Shown piece after piece: positions 21,298-29,749 of a DNA stretch of 64,000 nucleotides. Both the position numbers and the translations under genes were made by a program. Origin of the DNA: Hyphomicrobiales bacterium (GTDB lineage Bacteria; Pseudomonadota; Alphaproteobacteria; Rhizobiales; Beijerinckiaceae); assembly GCA_027483945.1 (NCBI GenBank), contig JAIXTM010000008.1, positions 1 through 64,000 of the forward strand, given 5' to 3'. Each line of letters starts with the position of its first letter. The stretch's first letter is position 1. A model generated the notes under the pieces. It was not told the origin of the DNA. It saw only the letters and a program-made list of their open reading frames with translations, and did not search any database.

Positions 21298-22029
21298 ATG
21301 GGCCGGTATCTGATCTGGGGCGGTTCGGGCGGCATCGGGGCCGCGATCGCGCGGCGGCTCGCCGCCGAGGGCCACCAGCTGCATCTCGCAGCGCGCGACG
21401 CACACAAGCTAGAGGCGGTGGCGCACGACATCGGCGCGACGTTCACCGTCGCCGACGCGCTCGATGGCGATGCCGTCCGCCGCGCGACCGAGGAGGCGGC
21501 GGCCGGCGCGGCCCTCGACGGGCTCTGCTATGCGGTCGGATCGATCAACTTGAAGCCTGCCCAGCGCCTGAGCGATGCCGACATCGAAGGCGATTTCCGG
21601 CTCAACGCGCTTGGTGCGTTCCGGGCGGTGCAGGCGGCATTGCCGGCTCTAAAAAAAGCTGAAGGTCCGTCGTCGGTGCTGCTGTTTTCCACCGTCGCGG
21701 TGGCGCAGGGCTTTGCCGCTCACGCCTCCGTTGCCATGGCGAAGGGCGCCATCGAGGGGTTGGTCCGGGCACTCGGGGCGGAACTGGCGCCTAAGGTCCG
21801 GGTCAACGCGATCGCGCCCTCACTGACGCGCACCCCGCTCGCCGCGACGCTGACCGCCAACCCTTCGGTCGCGGAGGCCATCGCGGGTCTGCATCCGTTG
21901 CAGCGGCTCGGCGAGGTCGACGATATCGCGCCGCTCGCCGCATTGCTCCTGTCGCCCTCGTCCGGCTGGATCACCGGCCAGGTCATCGGCGTCGATGGCG
22001 GGCGTTCCACGCTGCGCACCAAAGGCTAG
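21298..22029 (+). CDS. Short-chain dehydrogenase/reductase
   Basis: 243-residue Rossmann-fold oxidoreductase. The cofactor motif is LIWGGSGGIGAAIAR, with an NAG-type region altered to YAVGSIN. The usual catalytic YxxxK is not seen: the equivalent segment reads ASVAMAKGAIEG, with valine-alanine-methionine where tyrosine is expected and the lysine kept. The C-terminus PSSGWITGQVIGVDGG is typical. So this is an atypical SDR that may use a different mechanism or be non-enzymatic. Start ATG 21298 directly precedes the Rossmann motif. Confidence 0.85.
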   Translation: MGRYLIWGGSGGIGAAIARRLAAEGHQLHLAARDAHKLEAVAHDIGATFTVADALDGDAVRRATEEAAAGAALDGLCYAVGSINLKPAQRLSDADIEGDFRLNALGAFRAVQAALPALKKAEGPSSVLLFSTVAVAQGFAAHASVAMAKGAIEGLVRALGAELAPKVRVNAIAPSLTRTPLAATLTANPSVAEAIAGLHPLQRLGEVDDIAPLAALLLSPSSGWITGQVIGVDGGRSTLRTKG

Positions 22030-22040
22030 GCGGCAGGGTG

Positions 22041-23588
22041 ATGGGCGTCCTGCGGCTCGTCCTCGGCGACCAGCTCACCCGCTCGGTCTCCTGCCTCAAC
22101 GGCCTCGATCCGGAAGCCGACATCGTCCTCATGGTCGAGGTGGTCGAGGAGGCGACCTATGTCCGCCACCACAAGCAGAAAATCGCCTTCCTGTTCGCAG
22201 CGATGCGGCACTTCGCGCACGCGCTGCAGGCGGAGGGCGTCAGGGTCGACTATGTGCGGCTCGACGATCCTGGCAATTCGGGCTCCTTCGGTGGCGAGGT
22301 GGAGCGGGCGGTGAAGCGCCACCGCCCCGAGGCGGTGATCGTTACCGAGCCCGGGGAATGGCGGGTGCTGCAGATGATGCAGGACTGGCGCGAGGAACTC
22401 GGCGTTCCCGTCCACATCCGCGACGACGACCGCTTCGTCTGCTCGCGCGAGGCCTTCGCCCGCTGGGCCGACGGGCGCAAGGCGCTGCGGATGGAGTTCT
22501 TCTACCGCGAGATGCGACGCGCCACCGGCTATCTGATGGACGCGGCCGGCGAGCCCGAAGGCGGGCAATGGAACTTCGATCACGAGAACCGGAAGCGGCT
22601 GCCTGTGGGAGTCAAGGTTTCGCCGCCGCCGCGTCCCGAAGCCGATACCGTTACACGCGAGGTGCTGGACCTCGTGGCGGCCCGCTTCCCCGATCATTTC
22701 GGCGATCTGGAACCCTTTGTGTGGGAGACGACGCGGGTCGGCGCGCTGAAAGCGCTCAACGCCTTCGTGCGCGAGCGGCTACCTTTCTTCGGCGACTATC
22801 AGGACGCGATGAAGCAGGGCGAGCCCTTCCTCTTCCATGCGGTGATCTCGCCTTATCTCAATGCCGGGCTGCTCACGGCAAGGGAGGTCTGCGAGGCGGC
22901 GCTCGGCGCCTATGCCGAGGGAGGGGTGCCGCTGAACGCGGTCGAAGGCTTCGTGCGCCAGATCATCGGCTGGCGGGAATATGTGCGTGGCATCTACTGG
23001 CTGAAGATGCCGGACTACGCGAAGATCAACGTCCTCAACGCCAAGCGGCCGCTGCCCTGGTTCTACTGGTCCGGCGAGACGGACATGAACTGCCTGGCCA
23101 ACGCCATCGGCGACACGCGGGCCCATGCCTATGCCCATCACATCCAGCGCCTGATGGTGACGGGCAATTTCGCGTTGATCGCGGGACTCAATCCCGCCGA
23201 GGTCGAGGAATGGTACCTGGTCGTCTATGCCGACGCCTATGATTGGGTGGAACTGCCCAACACCCACGGCATGATCCTGTTCGCCGATGGCGGGCTGCTG
23301 GGATCGAAGCCCTATGCGGCTTCGGGCGCCTATATCGACCGCATGTCGGATTATTGCGGTTCGTGCCGCTACGACGTGAAGCGGAAGGCCGGGCCGGATG
23401 CCTGCCCGTTCAACTATCTCTACTGGCACTTCCTGATGGAGAACGAGGCGCGGCTGAAGAACAATGTCCGCCTCGCCATGCCGTATCGCAATCTGGGGCG
23501 AATGGACGCGAAGCGGAGGGCGGAGATCCGCGCGGATGCCACGCGCTTCCTCGACAGTCTGGCGGACACCGCTCAAAACTTGGCGTAG
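22041..23588 (+). CDS. Iron-sulfur bacterial photolyase, PhrB (6-4) type
   Basis: Light-driven DNA repair enzyme with FAD, a ribolumazine-type antenna and a [4Fe-4S] cluster. The 515-residue product carries cysteines at 351, 439, 442 and 455 (DMNCLAN, YCGSC, DACPFNYLYWHF). These are one residue offset from the four cluster cysteines of Agrobacterium PhrB (350, 438, 441, 454). The N-terminal antenna domain starts VLRLVLGDQL, and the active-site block reads HHIQRLMVTGNFALIAGLNP. Start is ATG 22041; GTG 22038 is adjacent. Its 3' end overlaps the convergent next gene by 16 bp. Confidence 0.92.
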   Translation: MGVLRLVLGDQLTRSVSCLNGLDPEADIVLMVEVVEEATYVRHHKQKIAFLFAAMRHFAHALQAEGVRVDYVRLDDPGNSGSFGGEVERAVKRHRPEAVIVTEPGEWRVLQMMQDWREELGVPVHIRDDDRFVCSREAFARWADGRKALRMEFFYREMRRATGYLMDAAGEPEGGQWNFDHENRKRLPVGVKVSPPPRPEADTVTREVLDLVAARFPDHFGDLEPFVWETTRVGALKALNAFVRERLPFFGDYQDAMKQGEPFLFHAVISPYLNAGLLTAREVCEAALGAYAEGGVPLNAVEGFVRQIIGWREYVRGIYWLKMPDYAKINVLNAKRPLPWFYWSGETDMNCLANAIGDTRAHAYAHHIQRLMVTGNFALIAGLNPAEVEEWYLVVYADAYDWVELPNTHGMILFADGGLLGSKPYAASGAYIDRMSDYCGSCRYDVKRKAGPDACPFNYLYWHFLMENEARLKNNVRLAMPYRNLGRMDAKRRAEIRADATRFLDSLADTAQNLA

Positions 23589-24337
23589 CCGCCGAGTGTC
23601 CAGTAAAGGCCGTGGCGGCCATCGTCGGGCACATGCCAGCCGACCGAGGTCGAGAGGTGCAGCCGCCAGAGGGTGAGCGGCCCGACATGAAGGCCGAGGC
23701 GGCCGAAGCGCGATTGCTCGTCGACATAGAGGATCATCTCCGGTCCCCAATGCGCCTTGCGCAGCACTGACATGCCCGAAGGCAGCGCGTAGCCCGCGGC
23801 GCCCCGCGCCCAGATGCTCTCCCGTGCACTGCCCGCAACGACGCTGATCTCGGTGAACACGCCCGGCGAGGGCTTGCCCCAGAAATCCATGGCGGCGGCG
23901 AACCCGGCATTGACGCGCTGGTGGAAGGACGGCCGTTCTTCGGACGCGATCGTCTCGGTGCCGATATGGACGGCCCAGCCCGCGTTTGCGCCGACATATT
24001 GGAAGCCGACGAAATTGCGCGTCTGAAGCGTCAAGGTGCGCTTGCGCCCATTGGGAGAGAAACGGTCGCGCTGGATGTCTTCGCCGAACCCCAACGTCGT
24101 CATGAGCGTCGTGCCGGTCTGGTCGATCGAGCCGCGCACGCGCCGCTTGAATCCGGCGGAGCCGAAGCGTCCGGCGGCATTGTCGTACCCGGCGAACAGA
24201 ACGCCGCTGATCCGCCGGCGGTCCTGCCAGACGGGGTAATCCTCGCTCGCGTCCTCCGCCAGGCCGCCCACCGGCCACATGCCGGCGACGGCGAGGATCG
24301 GGACGAGCCTCGACGCACGACGCAACGACGACCGCAT
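23573..24337 (-). CDS. Exported BcsS-like protein
   Basis: 254-residue exported protein with an N-terminal signal (MRSSLRRASRLVPILAVAG ending at GGLA) and a body rich in alternating hydrophobic and aromatic residues, as in small outer-membrane barrels. The end of the protein (GPEMILYVDEQS, then LGLHVGPLTLWRLHLSTSVGW and YWTLGGYAKF) resembles the C-terminus of BcsS proteins linked with cellulose synthesis in Hyphomicrobiales. No bcs operon is nearby, and the match is from memory of the family pattern. Start ATG 24337 is chosen because the signal begins there. Confidence 0.6.
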   Translation of the reverse strand: MRSSLRRASRLVPILAVAGMWPVGGLAEDASEDYPVWQDRRRISGVLFAGYDNAAGRFGSAGFKRRVRGSIDQTGTTLMTTLGFGEDIQRDRFSPNGRKRTLTLQTRNFVGFQYVGANAGWAVHIGTETIASEERPSFHQRVNAGFAAAMDFWGKPSPGVFTEISVVAGSARESIWARGAAGYALPSGMSVLRKAHWGPEMILYVDEQSRFGRLGLHVGPLTLWRLHLSTSVGWHVPDDGRHGLYWTLGGYAKF

Positions 24338-24598
24338 GGGTCCACACGACAATGGACGGCCGGCGAAAAAGCCGGCTCAGGATGAAATGAAATCGGATCT
24401 GCAATGATGACGGCGGGGCCGTCGCCCTAAAGGCATCATGCCGTCTGGCTTGAGTCAAATTTCGCGCAGTTTGTAGCAGTCGCCCGTGGCTGCTGCCAAA
24501 ATGCGCGCCGCATATGGAACGTTCATCTTCCCGGCGGCATCATCCCTACGCAGCCCGGCGCGGTTGCGTCCGGGCGGTGACGCTCGAAGGAACGCGCC

Positions 24599-24868
24599 AT
24601 GGTCTCACGGGACTTCCTCCGCCAGCTTGCCGGCTACGGCCTGACGACCGCGGAGATCCTCTACCGCCTGCCTGATCACCCCAACCTGCTGCAGACATAC
24701 GTCTGGCAGGAATACGACGTCGCGCCGAAGTTCCCGGTCCTGAAGGACTTCCTGGAATTCTGGCGGCGCGAGCTGGAGGGGCCGCTCCTGTCAGTCCGGG
24801 TCGCCCATCAGGGCCTGATCCGGCCGGCGGAGATCCGGGCTATCGGCAGCGAGTTCCGGCTGAACTGA
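24599..24868 (+). CDS. usg: Usg family protein
   Basis: 89-residue protein that nearly covers the whole Usg family: AGYGLTTAEILYRLPDHPNLLQ, QTYVWQEYDVAPKFP, FWRRELEGPLLSVRVAH. The name comes from an old placement near trp genes; no activity is established to my knowledge. AAGGA precedes ATG 24599. It is convergent with the GGDEF/EAL gene, 7 bp apart. Widespread in Alphaproteobacteria, which supports the taxonomic reading. Confidence 0.88.
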   Translation: MVSRDFLRQLAGYGLTTAEILYRLPDHPNLLQTYVWQEYDVAPKFPVLKDFLEFWRRELEGPLLSVRVAHQGLIRPAEIRAIGSEFRLN

Positions 24869-24875
24869 CGGCGCC

Positions 24876-27092
24876 TCAGGCGGCTGCGATCGCGCCGGCA
24901 GGGCCCGGGCCTTGCCGCATGGCGAGCTTGGCGTCGATCTCCTCGGCCGTCACCGGCCGGGAGAAGAGGTAGCCCTGCAGTTCGTGGCAACCGACCGCCT
25001 GGAGGAAGCGATGCTGGTCGACCGTCTCCACGCCCTCAGCGGTGACGGTGAGGCCGAGCGCGCGGCCGAGATGGACCATGGAATGGACGAGGATGGCGGA
25101 TTCGCCCGTCGCTTCCATGCTTTCCAGGAAGGACCGGTCGATCTTGATCTTGTCGAAGGCGAAGCGGCGCAGATAGATCAGCGAGGAGTAGCCGGTGCCG
25201 AAATCGTCCAGCGCCAGGTGAATGCCGTTGGCGCGCAGTTCGATCATGGCGGCCTCCGCCGCGTCGGCATCGTCCACGACGACGCCTTCGGTCAGTTCCA
25301 GCTCCAGCCGCGAGGGATCGAAGCCGGTCTCCTCCACGATGCGGATCACCGTCTCCACGAAGTCCTTCTGGCGGAACTGGATCGGCGAGACGTTGACCGC
25401 GACGCGCAGGCCCGGCCAGCGACAGCCGTCCTGACAGGCCTTGCGCAGCACCCATTCGCCGAGCGGGATGATGAGGCCGCGTTCCTCGGCGACGGGAATG
25501 AACTGCACCGGCGAGATCATGCCGCGCTTGGGGTGCGGCCAGCGGATCAGCGCCTCGACGCCGACGATCGTCTCGCCATCGGCGGAAAGCTGCGGCTGGT
25601 AGAACAGCGCCAGCTCGTCGTTCACGATGGCGTTGCGCAGATCGTCCTCGACCACCTTTCGCAGCTTCAGCGTCTCGTCCATCTGACGCTCGAAGAAGCA
25701 ATAGCGGTTCCGTCCCTCGTTCTTGGCCTGGTAGAGCGCGGTGTCGGCGAGCCGCATGAGCTGCTCGCGATCCATGCCGTTGTCGGGGGCCAGCGAGATG
25801 CCGATGGAGACGCCGATCTGCACCTGGGTACCGGCGACGTCGAAGGGCACGGTCAGGTCGGTGAGGATGCGGCGGGCCAGGGCCTCCACGTCCTGGGACT
25901 GGCGTACGCCGGTCTGGATGATGGCGAATTCGTCGCCGCCGAAGCGGGCGAGCGTATCGGCGCCGCGCAGAAGGTTGGACAGCCGCCGCGCTACGGCCTT
26001 GATGAGTTCGTCGCCGGCGGCGTGGCCGTAGGTGTCGTTGACGTCCTTGAACTTGTCGAGGTCAAGGAAATGAACCGCCAGACCCTCGTCGCCTCGCACG
26101 ATGCGGGACAATTCCTGGTCGAGCCGCTGGGCGAAGGGCATGCGGTTCGGCAGGCCCGACAGGGGATCGTGGCCGACGAGCTGCCGGGTCCGCTCCTCGG
26201 ACCGCGCGACGTCCAGAGCCAGCCGCTGCACGTGGAGGAATACAAAGCCTGAGAACAGGATCGCGCCGGCAAGGACGACGAGCGAGACCGGGATGAGCTT
26301 CTCGCGCATGACGTCGCCCGGGCGGAACGGATCCCAGGCGATGAAGGCGCGCTGGGCACCCTGGATGTCGGGAACCGGCAGGGCGATCTGGCGCGCGCCG
26401 GGGCGCTGGGTGACATGGAGCGTCGCGACATCGTGGCGGCTGGAGATCGCGCGCAGCACGTCGGGCTTGAGCTCCTTGAACGATACCGCGACCAGCCAGT
26501 CCCCCCGCTCCACCAGCGTGGAAGGCGCCAGCGGCGCCGCCACGACGATGAAGGCGCGGCCGTTGCGATAGGCGAGGCGCCCGAAGGCGAGGTCGCGCGG
26601 GGTCGCGATGGCGGCCATGCGGCGCGACTGGGCAGGCCGGCCGCCCTCAATGCGCAGATACATCTGGGATGCGACCGGCATCATCAGGCTGACGGCGTCC
26701 GCCACGTTGCCGCCGAGGTAGGGCGCCCCCGCGATGACCCGGAAATCCCGGTCGATGATATGCGTGCCGTCGAAGCCGAAGAAGCCGTTGGCATGCTCCG
26801 CCATGGTCTGGAGCAGGCTGGCGCCCTGGACCTGGCCCTTTGCCATCCAGGCGTCGTCGGCGACCGTCATGCTGGCGAGCTGGCGGGCGCGGCTCTCCAG
26901 GTCGTCTTCGATGATGTTGCCGACCTGAACGAGCTGGCGCTCGAGCGCGATGCGGTTGGCGCCGTCGCTGACCCAGACGACCGTCGCCACGACGAGCCCG
27001 AAAGCCGCCGCCAGAATGGCGGCGATAGGCCACATCAGCCGGGCGGCAAGTCCGGAGGGCTTTCGCCAGGGCAATGCGAGGACGTCTGGCAT
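24876..27092 (-). CDS. Diguanylate cyclase/phosphodiesterase with CHASE4-like sensor
   Basis: 738-residue membrane protein of cyclic-di-GMP signalling. A first helix (LMWPIAAILAAAFGLVVATVVWV) and a second (LIPVSLVVLAGAILFSGFVFL, near 270) bracket a periplasmic region that looks like CHASE4. The GGDEF domain keeps FGGDEF with the inhibitory RxxD (RGAD) five residues ahead. The EAL domain keeps GVEALIRW, the glutamate in LELTEG, DDFGTGYSSL, KIKIDRSF and TAEGVET, so both activities look intact. It lies 72 bp downstream of the Anbu gene on the same strand. Confidence 0.94.
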   Translation of the reverse strand: MPDVLALPWRKPSGLAARLMWPIAAILAAAFGLVVATVVWVSDGANRIALERQLVQVGNIIEDDLESRARQLASMTVADDAWMAKGQVQGASLLQTMAEHANGFFGFDGTHIIDRDFRVIAGAPYLGGNVADAVSLMMPVASQMYLRIEGGRPAQSRRMAAIATPRDLAFGRLAYRNGRAFIVVAAPLAPSTLVERGDWLVAVSFKELKPDVLRAISSRHDVATLHVTQRPGARQIALPVPDIQGAQRAFIAWDPFRPGDVMREKLIPVSLVVLAGAILFSGFVFLHVQRLALDVARSEERTRQLVGHDPLSGLPNRMPFAQRLDQELSRIVRGDEGLAVHFLDLDKFKDVNDTYGHAAGDELIKAVARRLSNLLRGADTLARFGGDEFAIIQTGVRQSQDVEALARRILTDLTVPFDVAGTQVQIGVSIGISLAPDNGMDREQLMRLADTALYQAKNEGRNRYCFFERQMDETLKLRKVVEDDLRNAIVNDELALFYQPQLSADGETIVGVEALIRWPHPKRGMISPVQFIPVAEERGLIIPLGEWVLRKACQDGCRWPGLRVAVNVSPIQFRQKDFVETVIRIVEETGFDPSRLELELTEGVVVDDADAAEAAMIELRANGIHLALDDFGTGYSSLIYLRRFAFDKIKIDRSFLESMEATGESAILVHSMVHLGRALGLTVTAEGVETVDQHRFLQAVGCHELQGYLFSRPVTAEEIDAKLAMRQGPGPAGAIAAA

Positions 27093-27164
27093 CAGGTGCT
27101 CACAACAATCAGCGGCGACAATGGCCGATGATTATTGACAAGCCGTATGCGTCCTTTGCGCTTG

Positions 27165-27914
27165 TCAGGGGCGTTTGGGCTCGTAGGGCGGGCGGGGGAT
27201 GGCCATATGCGCGGCGCGCAGGGCGGCTGACCAGCGTTCGCGCAAATCATGGAAATAGGGTTCTCCCGGCTCGATCCGGTATTGCACGTCCGACACGAGT
27301 GCGTCCCGCCGCAGCACCAGGAAATCGATCGGCAGCCCGACGCCCAGGTTCGAGCGCATCGTGGAGTCCATCGAGATCAGGCCGATCTTCAGGGCGTCAT
27401 ACAACTCGGTCTTCTCGTTGACGGCGCGGTCGAGGATCGGCTTGCCGTATTTGTGCTCGCCGATCTGCAGGAACGGCGCATCTGTGGAGCATTCGATGAA
27501 GTTGCCTGCCGAATAGATCATGAAGAGGCGCAGCGGACCCTTGCCGATCTGGCCGCCGAACAGCATCGCCACGTCGAACTTGACGTCAGCCTGCTCGAGG
27601 TTCGGCCCGTCGATCTCGCGGACCTGCCGGATGGCCCGCCCGATGAGCTGGGCGGCGCGAAACATGGTGGGCGCCTGGTCCAGGGTCTCGGTCTCCCCGG
27701 TCTCGCGATCCTCGACGCCCTCGGCGAGGAGGCTGATGACGGACTGGGAGATGGAGAGGTTGCCGGCCGTGGCGATGGCCAGGACCCGCTCGCCCGGCTT
27801 TTCCACGACATGCAGCTTGCGGAATGTGGAGATGTTGTCGAGGCCCGCATTGGTGCGGGTGTCGGCGATCATCACGAGGCCTTCGCGGACGAGGAGGCCG
27901 CAGCAATACGTCAT
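27165..27914 (-). CDS. Anbu-type bacterial proteasome-like peptidase
   Basis: 249-residue Ntn-hydrolase of the Anbu (ancestral beta subunit, BPH) family related to HslV and 20S proteasome subunits. After Met removal the N-terminus is TYCCGLLV, with Thr1 as expected nucleophile, Asp17 in MIADTRTN, and a lysine near position 32 (FRKLH), the catalytic set of the fold. Gene order with transglutaminase, alpha-E and ATP-grasp proteins upstream on the same strand is the known Anbu cluster. Substrate and partner ATPase remain unknown. Activity of Anbu proteins has been hard to show. Confidence 0.9.
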   Translation of the reverse strand: MTYCCGLLVREGLVMIADTRTNAGLDNISTFRKLHVVEKPGERVLAIATAGNLSISQSVISLLAEGVEDRETGETETLDQAPTMFRAAQLIGRAIRQVREIDGPNLEQADVKFDVAMLFGGQIGKGPLRLFMIYSAGNFIECSTDAPFLQIGEHKYGKPILDRAVNEKTELYDALKIGLISMDSTMRSNLGVGLPIDFLVLRRDALVSDVQYRIEPGEPYFHDLRERWSAALRAAHMAIPRPPYEPKRP

Positions 27915-27975
27915 TCCGAATCCCCCAAGCTGTTGAGGTTATAAGGAAGGCGGCCCGCTTCCGGCAATCGGCCGG

Positions 27976-28800
27976 TCAGGACTGCATCTGGCGGGATGAC
28001 TGACCAACAGCCAGGCGGACCGAAAGGTCCTCGCCGCCCCCGCCGAACCGGCTGCCGCGCACCGGGGCGGCGCCGAGATAATCCAGGCCGACGGCCACGC
28101 GGACATGGGCGTCGCTGGGGCTGATGCCGTTGGCCGGATCGAAGCCGACCCAGCCAAGGCCCGGGATCAGCGCTTCCGCCCAGGCATGACCGGCCTCCTG
28201 GTTCACGACCTCGTCGACCCGGCGGAAATAGCCTGAAACGTAGCGGGCCGGCATGCCGATGATGCGCGCGCAGGCGAGGAAGACGTGGGTGAGGTCCTGG
28301 CAGACGCCGCGCTTCATGGCGAAGGCCTCTGCCGCGGTCGTCGCCGAATGGGTCGGTTCGGTGTCAAAGGTGACTTCGCGGTGGAGCCCCACCATCAGGC
28401 GATGGGCGGCCTCGAGCGGGTTGCCGGCACCGGCGGTCATGTCCAGCGCGAAGGCGCGGATGGCCTCGTCCGGGCGGGTGAGGTCGGTCTCCCGCAGGAA
28501 GACTCCCTCGGGCACGGGCTCCACCGTGCCGGTGACGACGCCGTTCGTGTCGTGGGTCTCCACCACGCCGCGAACCGATACGCTGAGCCGCTCTACCGAG
28601 CCGTCCACGGTGAGGCGGTGGACGAGATTGCCAAAGCCGTCGCTTTCGGCGTGGAGGCGCCCATCGACGTCGATGTCTAGGCGCCAGGAGACAACGTGCT
28701 GTCCTTCGTGCGAGCGAGGGGTCAGCCGCAGGATCTGCGTGATCGCCCGGGCGGGCGTCGCATAAGTGTAGACCGTGTCGTGGAGAACCTCGATGCGCAT
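27976..28800 (-). CDS. Transglutaminase-like protease of the Anbu cluster
   Basis: 274-residue protein with an N-terminal beta-rich domain (YTYATPARAITQILRLTP) and a C-terminal transglutaminase/papain fold. The triad is visible as Cys167 in KRGVCQDLTH, His205 in AGHAWAEAL and Asp221 in GFDPANG. Family members act as proteases or amide-bond enzymes; in this cluster they are thought to release or add peptide tags together with the ATP-grasp protein. It lies 7 bp after the alpha-E gene and 61 bp before the Anbu gene. Confidence 0.92.
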   Translation of the reverse strand: MRIEVLHDTVYTYATPARAITQILRLTPRSHEGQHVVSWRLDIDVDGRLHAESDGFGNLVHRLTVDGSVERLSVSVRGVVETHDTNGVVTGTVEPVPEGVFLRETDLTRPDEAIRAFALDMTAGAGNPLEAAHRLMVGLHREVTFDTEPTHSATTAAEAFAMKRGVCQDLTHVFLACARIIGMPARYVSGYFRRVDEVVNQEAGHAWAEALIPGLGWVGFDPANGISPSDAHVRVAVGLDYLGAAPVRGSRFGGGGEDLSVRLAVGQSSRQMQS

Positions 28801-28807
28801 GGCCTGC

Positions 28808-29749
28808 TCAGATCAGGTACTGCTCGGCGATCGCCGCGCCCACCTTGTTGTTGTCGCGCAGGAAGTCCGTGATGAACTCATGGAGCCCGGACTGGAAGAT
28901 GCCCTCTATCCGCGCCGAGGCCAGCTTGTCGAGCATCGCCCGCGCCTGCCGCTGGCTTGGCCCGCGCCGGCCATAGGCGTCGGCGATGAGGTCGAGGTGC
29001 CGCACGATCGTATCGTAGGATGCGGCGAGCGAGCGCGGCATCTGCCGGTTCAGGATCAGAAGATCCGCCACAAGCCAGGGCTGGACGCTCTGCCGGTACA
29101 CCCAGTGATAGGCGGTGTGGGCCGAGACCTCCCGGAGGATCGTGGTCCACTGGAAATAGTCGAGGCTGCCGCCGACCTGCTCGGTGTCCGGCAGAAGGAC
29201 GTGGTATTTCACGTCCAGGATGCGTGCCGTGTTGTCCGCCCGCTCGATGCCGACACCGAGGCGCGAGAACCAGTAGGCGTCGTTACGCAGCATCGTCCTG
29301 TAGGCAGAGCCGTCGAAGGCGAGCGAGACGTTCTTCACCCAGTCCAGAAAGCGGGCGAAATCCTCGCGCCCCATCTTCTTGTTATCGAACTGGCGAAGCT
29401 CCAACCAGGCCCCGTTCAGCGCGTCCCACATCTCGGATGTCAGTGCGGTGCGGACCGCACGGGCATTGGTCCGCGCGATCGCCAGGCAATTGCGGATGGA
29501 GGAGGGATTGTCCGGGCTGAAGGCCAGGAACTCCCGCACATTGTGCTCGTCGGCGTAGGGGTGCGCCTTGTAGAAGGCGGCAGCGCAGCCGGAGGTCAGG
29601 ACCGCGCTGTCCCACTCGGTGCCGGCGCCGCCGTAATTGGACGGCAGCGAGGAGAGCCGCAGTGTCGCCTCCAGGATGCGTGCCAGAAACTCGGCGCGCT
29701 CCACATAGCGGGCGGTCCAGTAGATGTGGTCGGCGGTACGACTAAGCAT
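28808..29749 (-). CDS. Alpha-E domain protein
   Basis: 313-residue all-helical protein of the alpha-E family. The start MLSRTADHIYWTARYVERAEFLARILEATLRL is the family hallmark, and HVLLPDTEQVGGSLDYFQW lies in the centre. The family always travels with ATP-grasp and transglutaminase genes and has no known chemistry. Its ATG overlaps the ATP-grasp stop by 8 bp. A scaffold or substrate role is an inference from co-occurrence. Confidence 0.92.
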   Translation of the reverse strand: MLSRTADHIYWTARYVERAEFLARILEATLRLSSLPSNYGGAGTEWDSAVLTSGCAAAFYKAHPYADEHNVREFLAFSPDNPSSIRNCLAIARTNARAVRTALTSEMWDALNGAWLELRQFDNKKMGREDFARFLDWVKNVSLAFDGSAYRTMLRNDAYWFSRLGVGIERADNTARILDVKYHVLLPDTEQVGGSLDYFQWTTILREVSAHTAYHWVYRQSVQPWLVADLLILNRQMPRSLAASYDTIVRHLDLIADAYGRRGPSQRQARAMLDKLASARIEGIFQSGLHEFITDFLRDNNKVGAAIAEQYLI

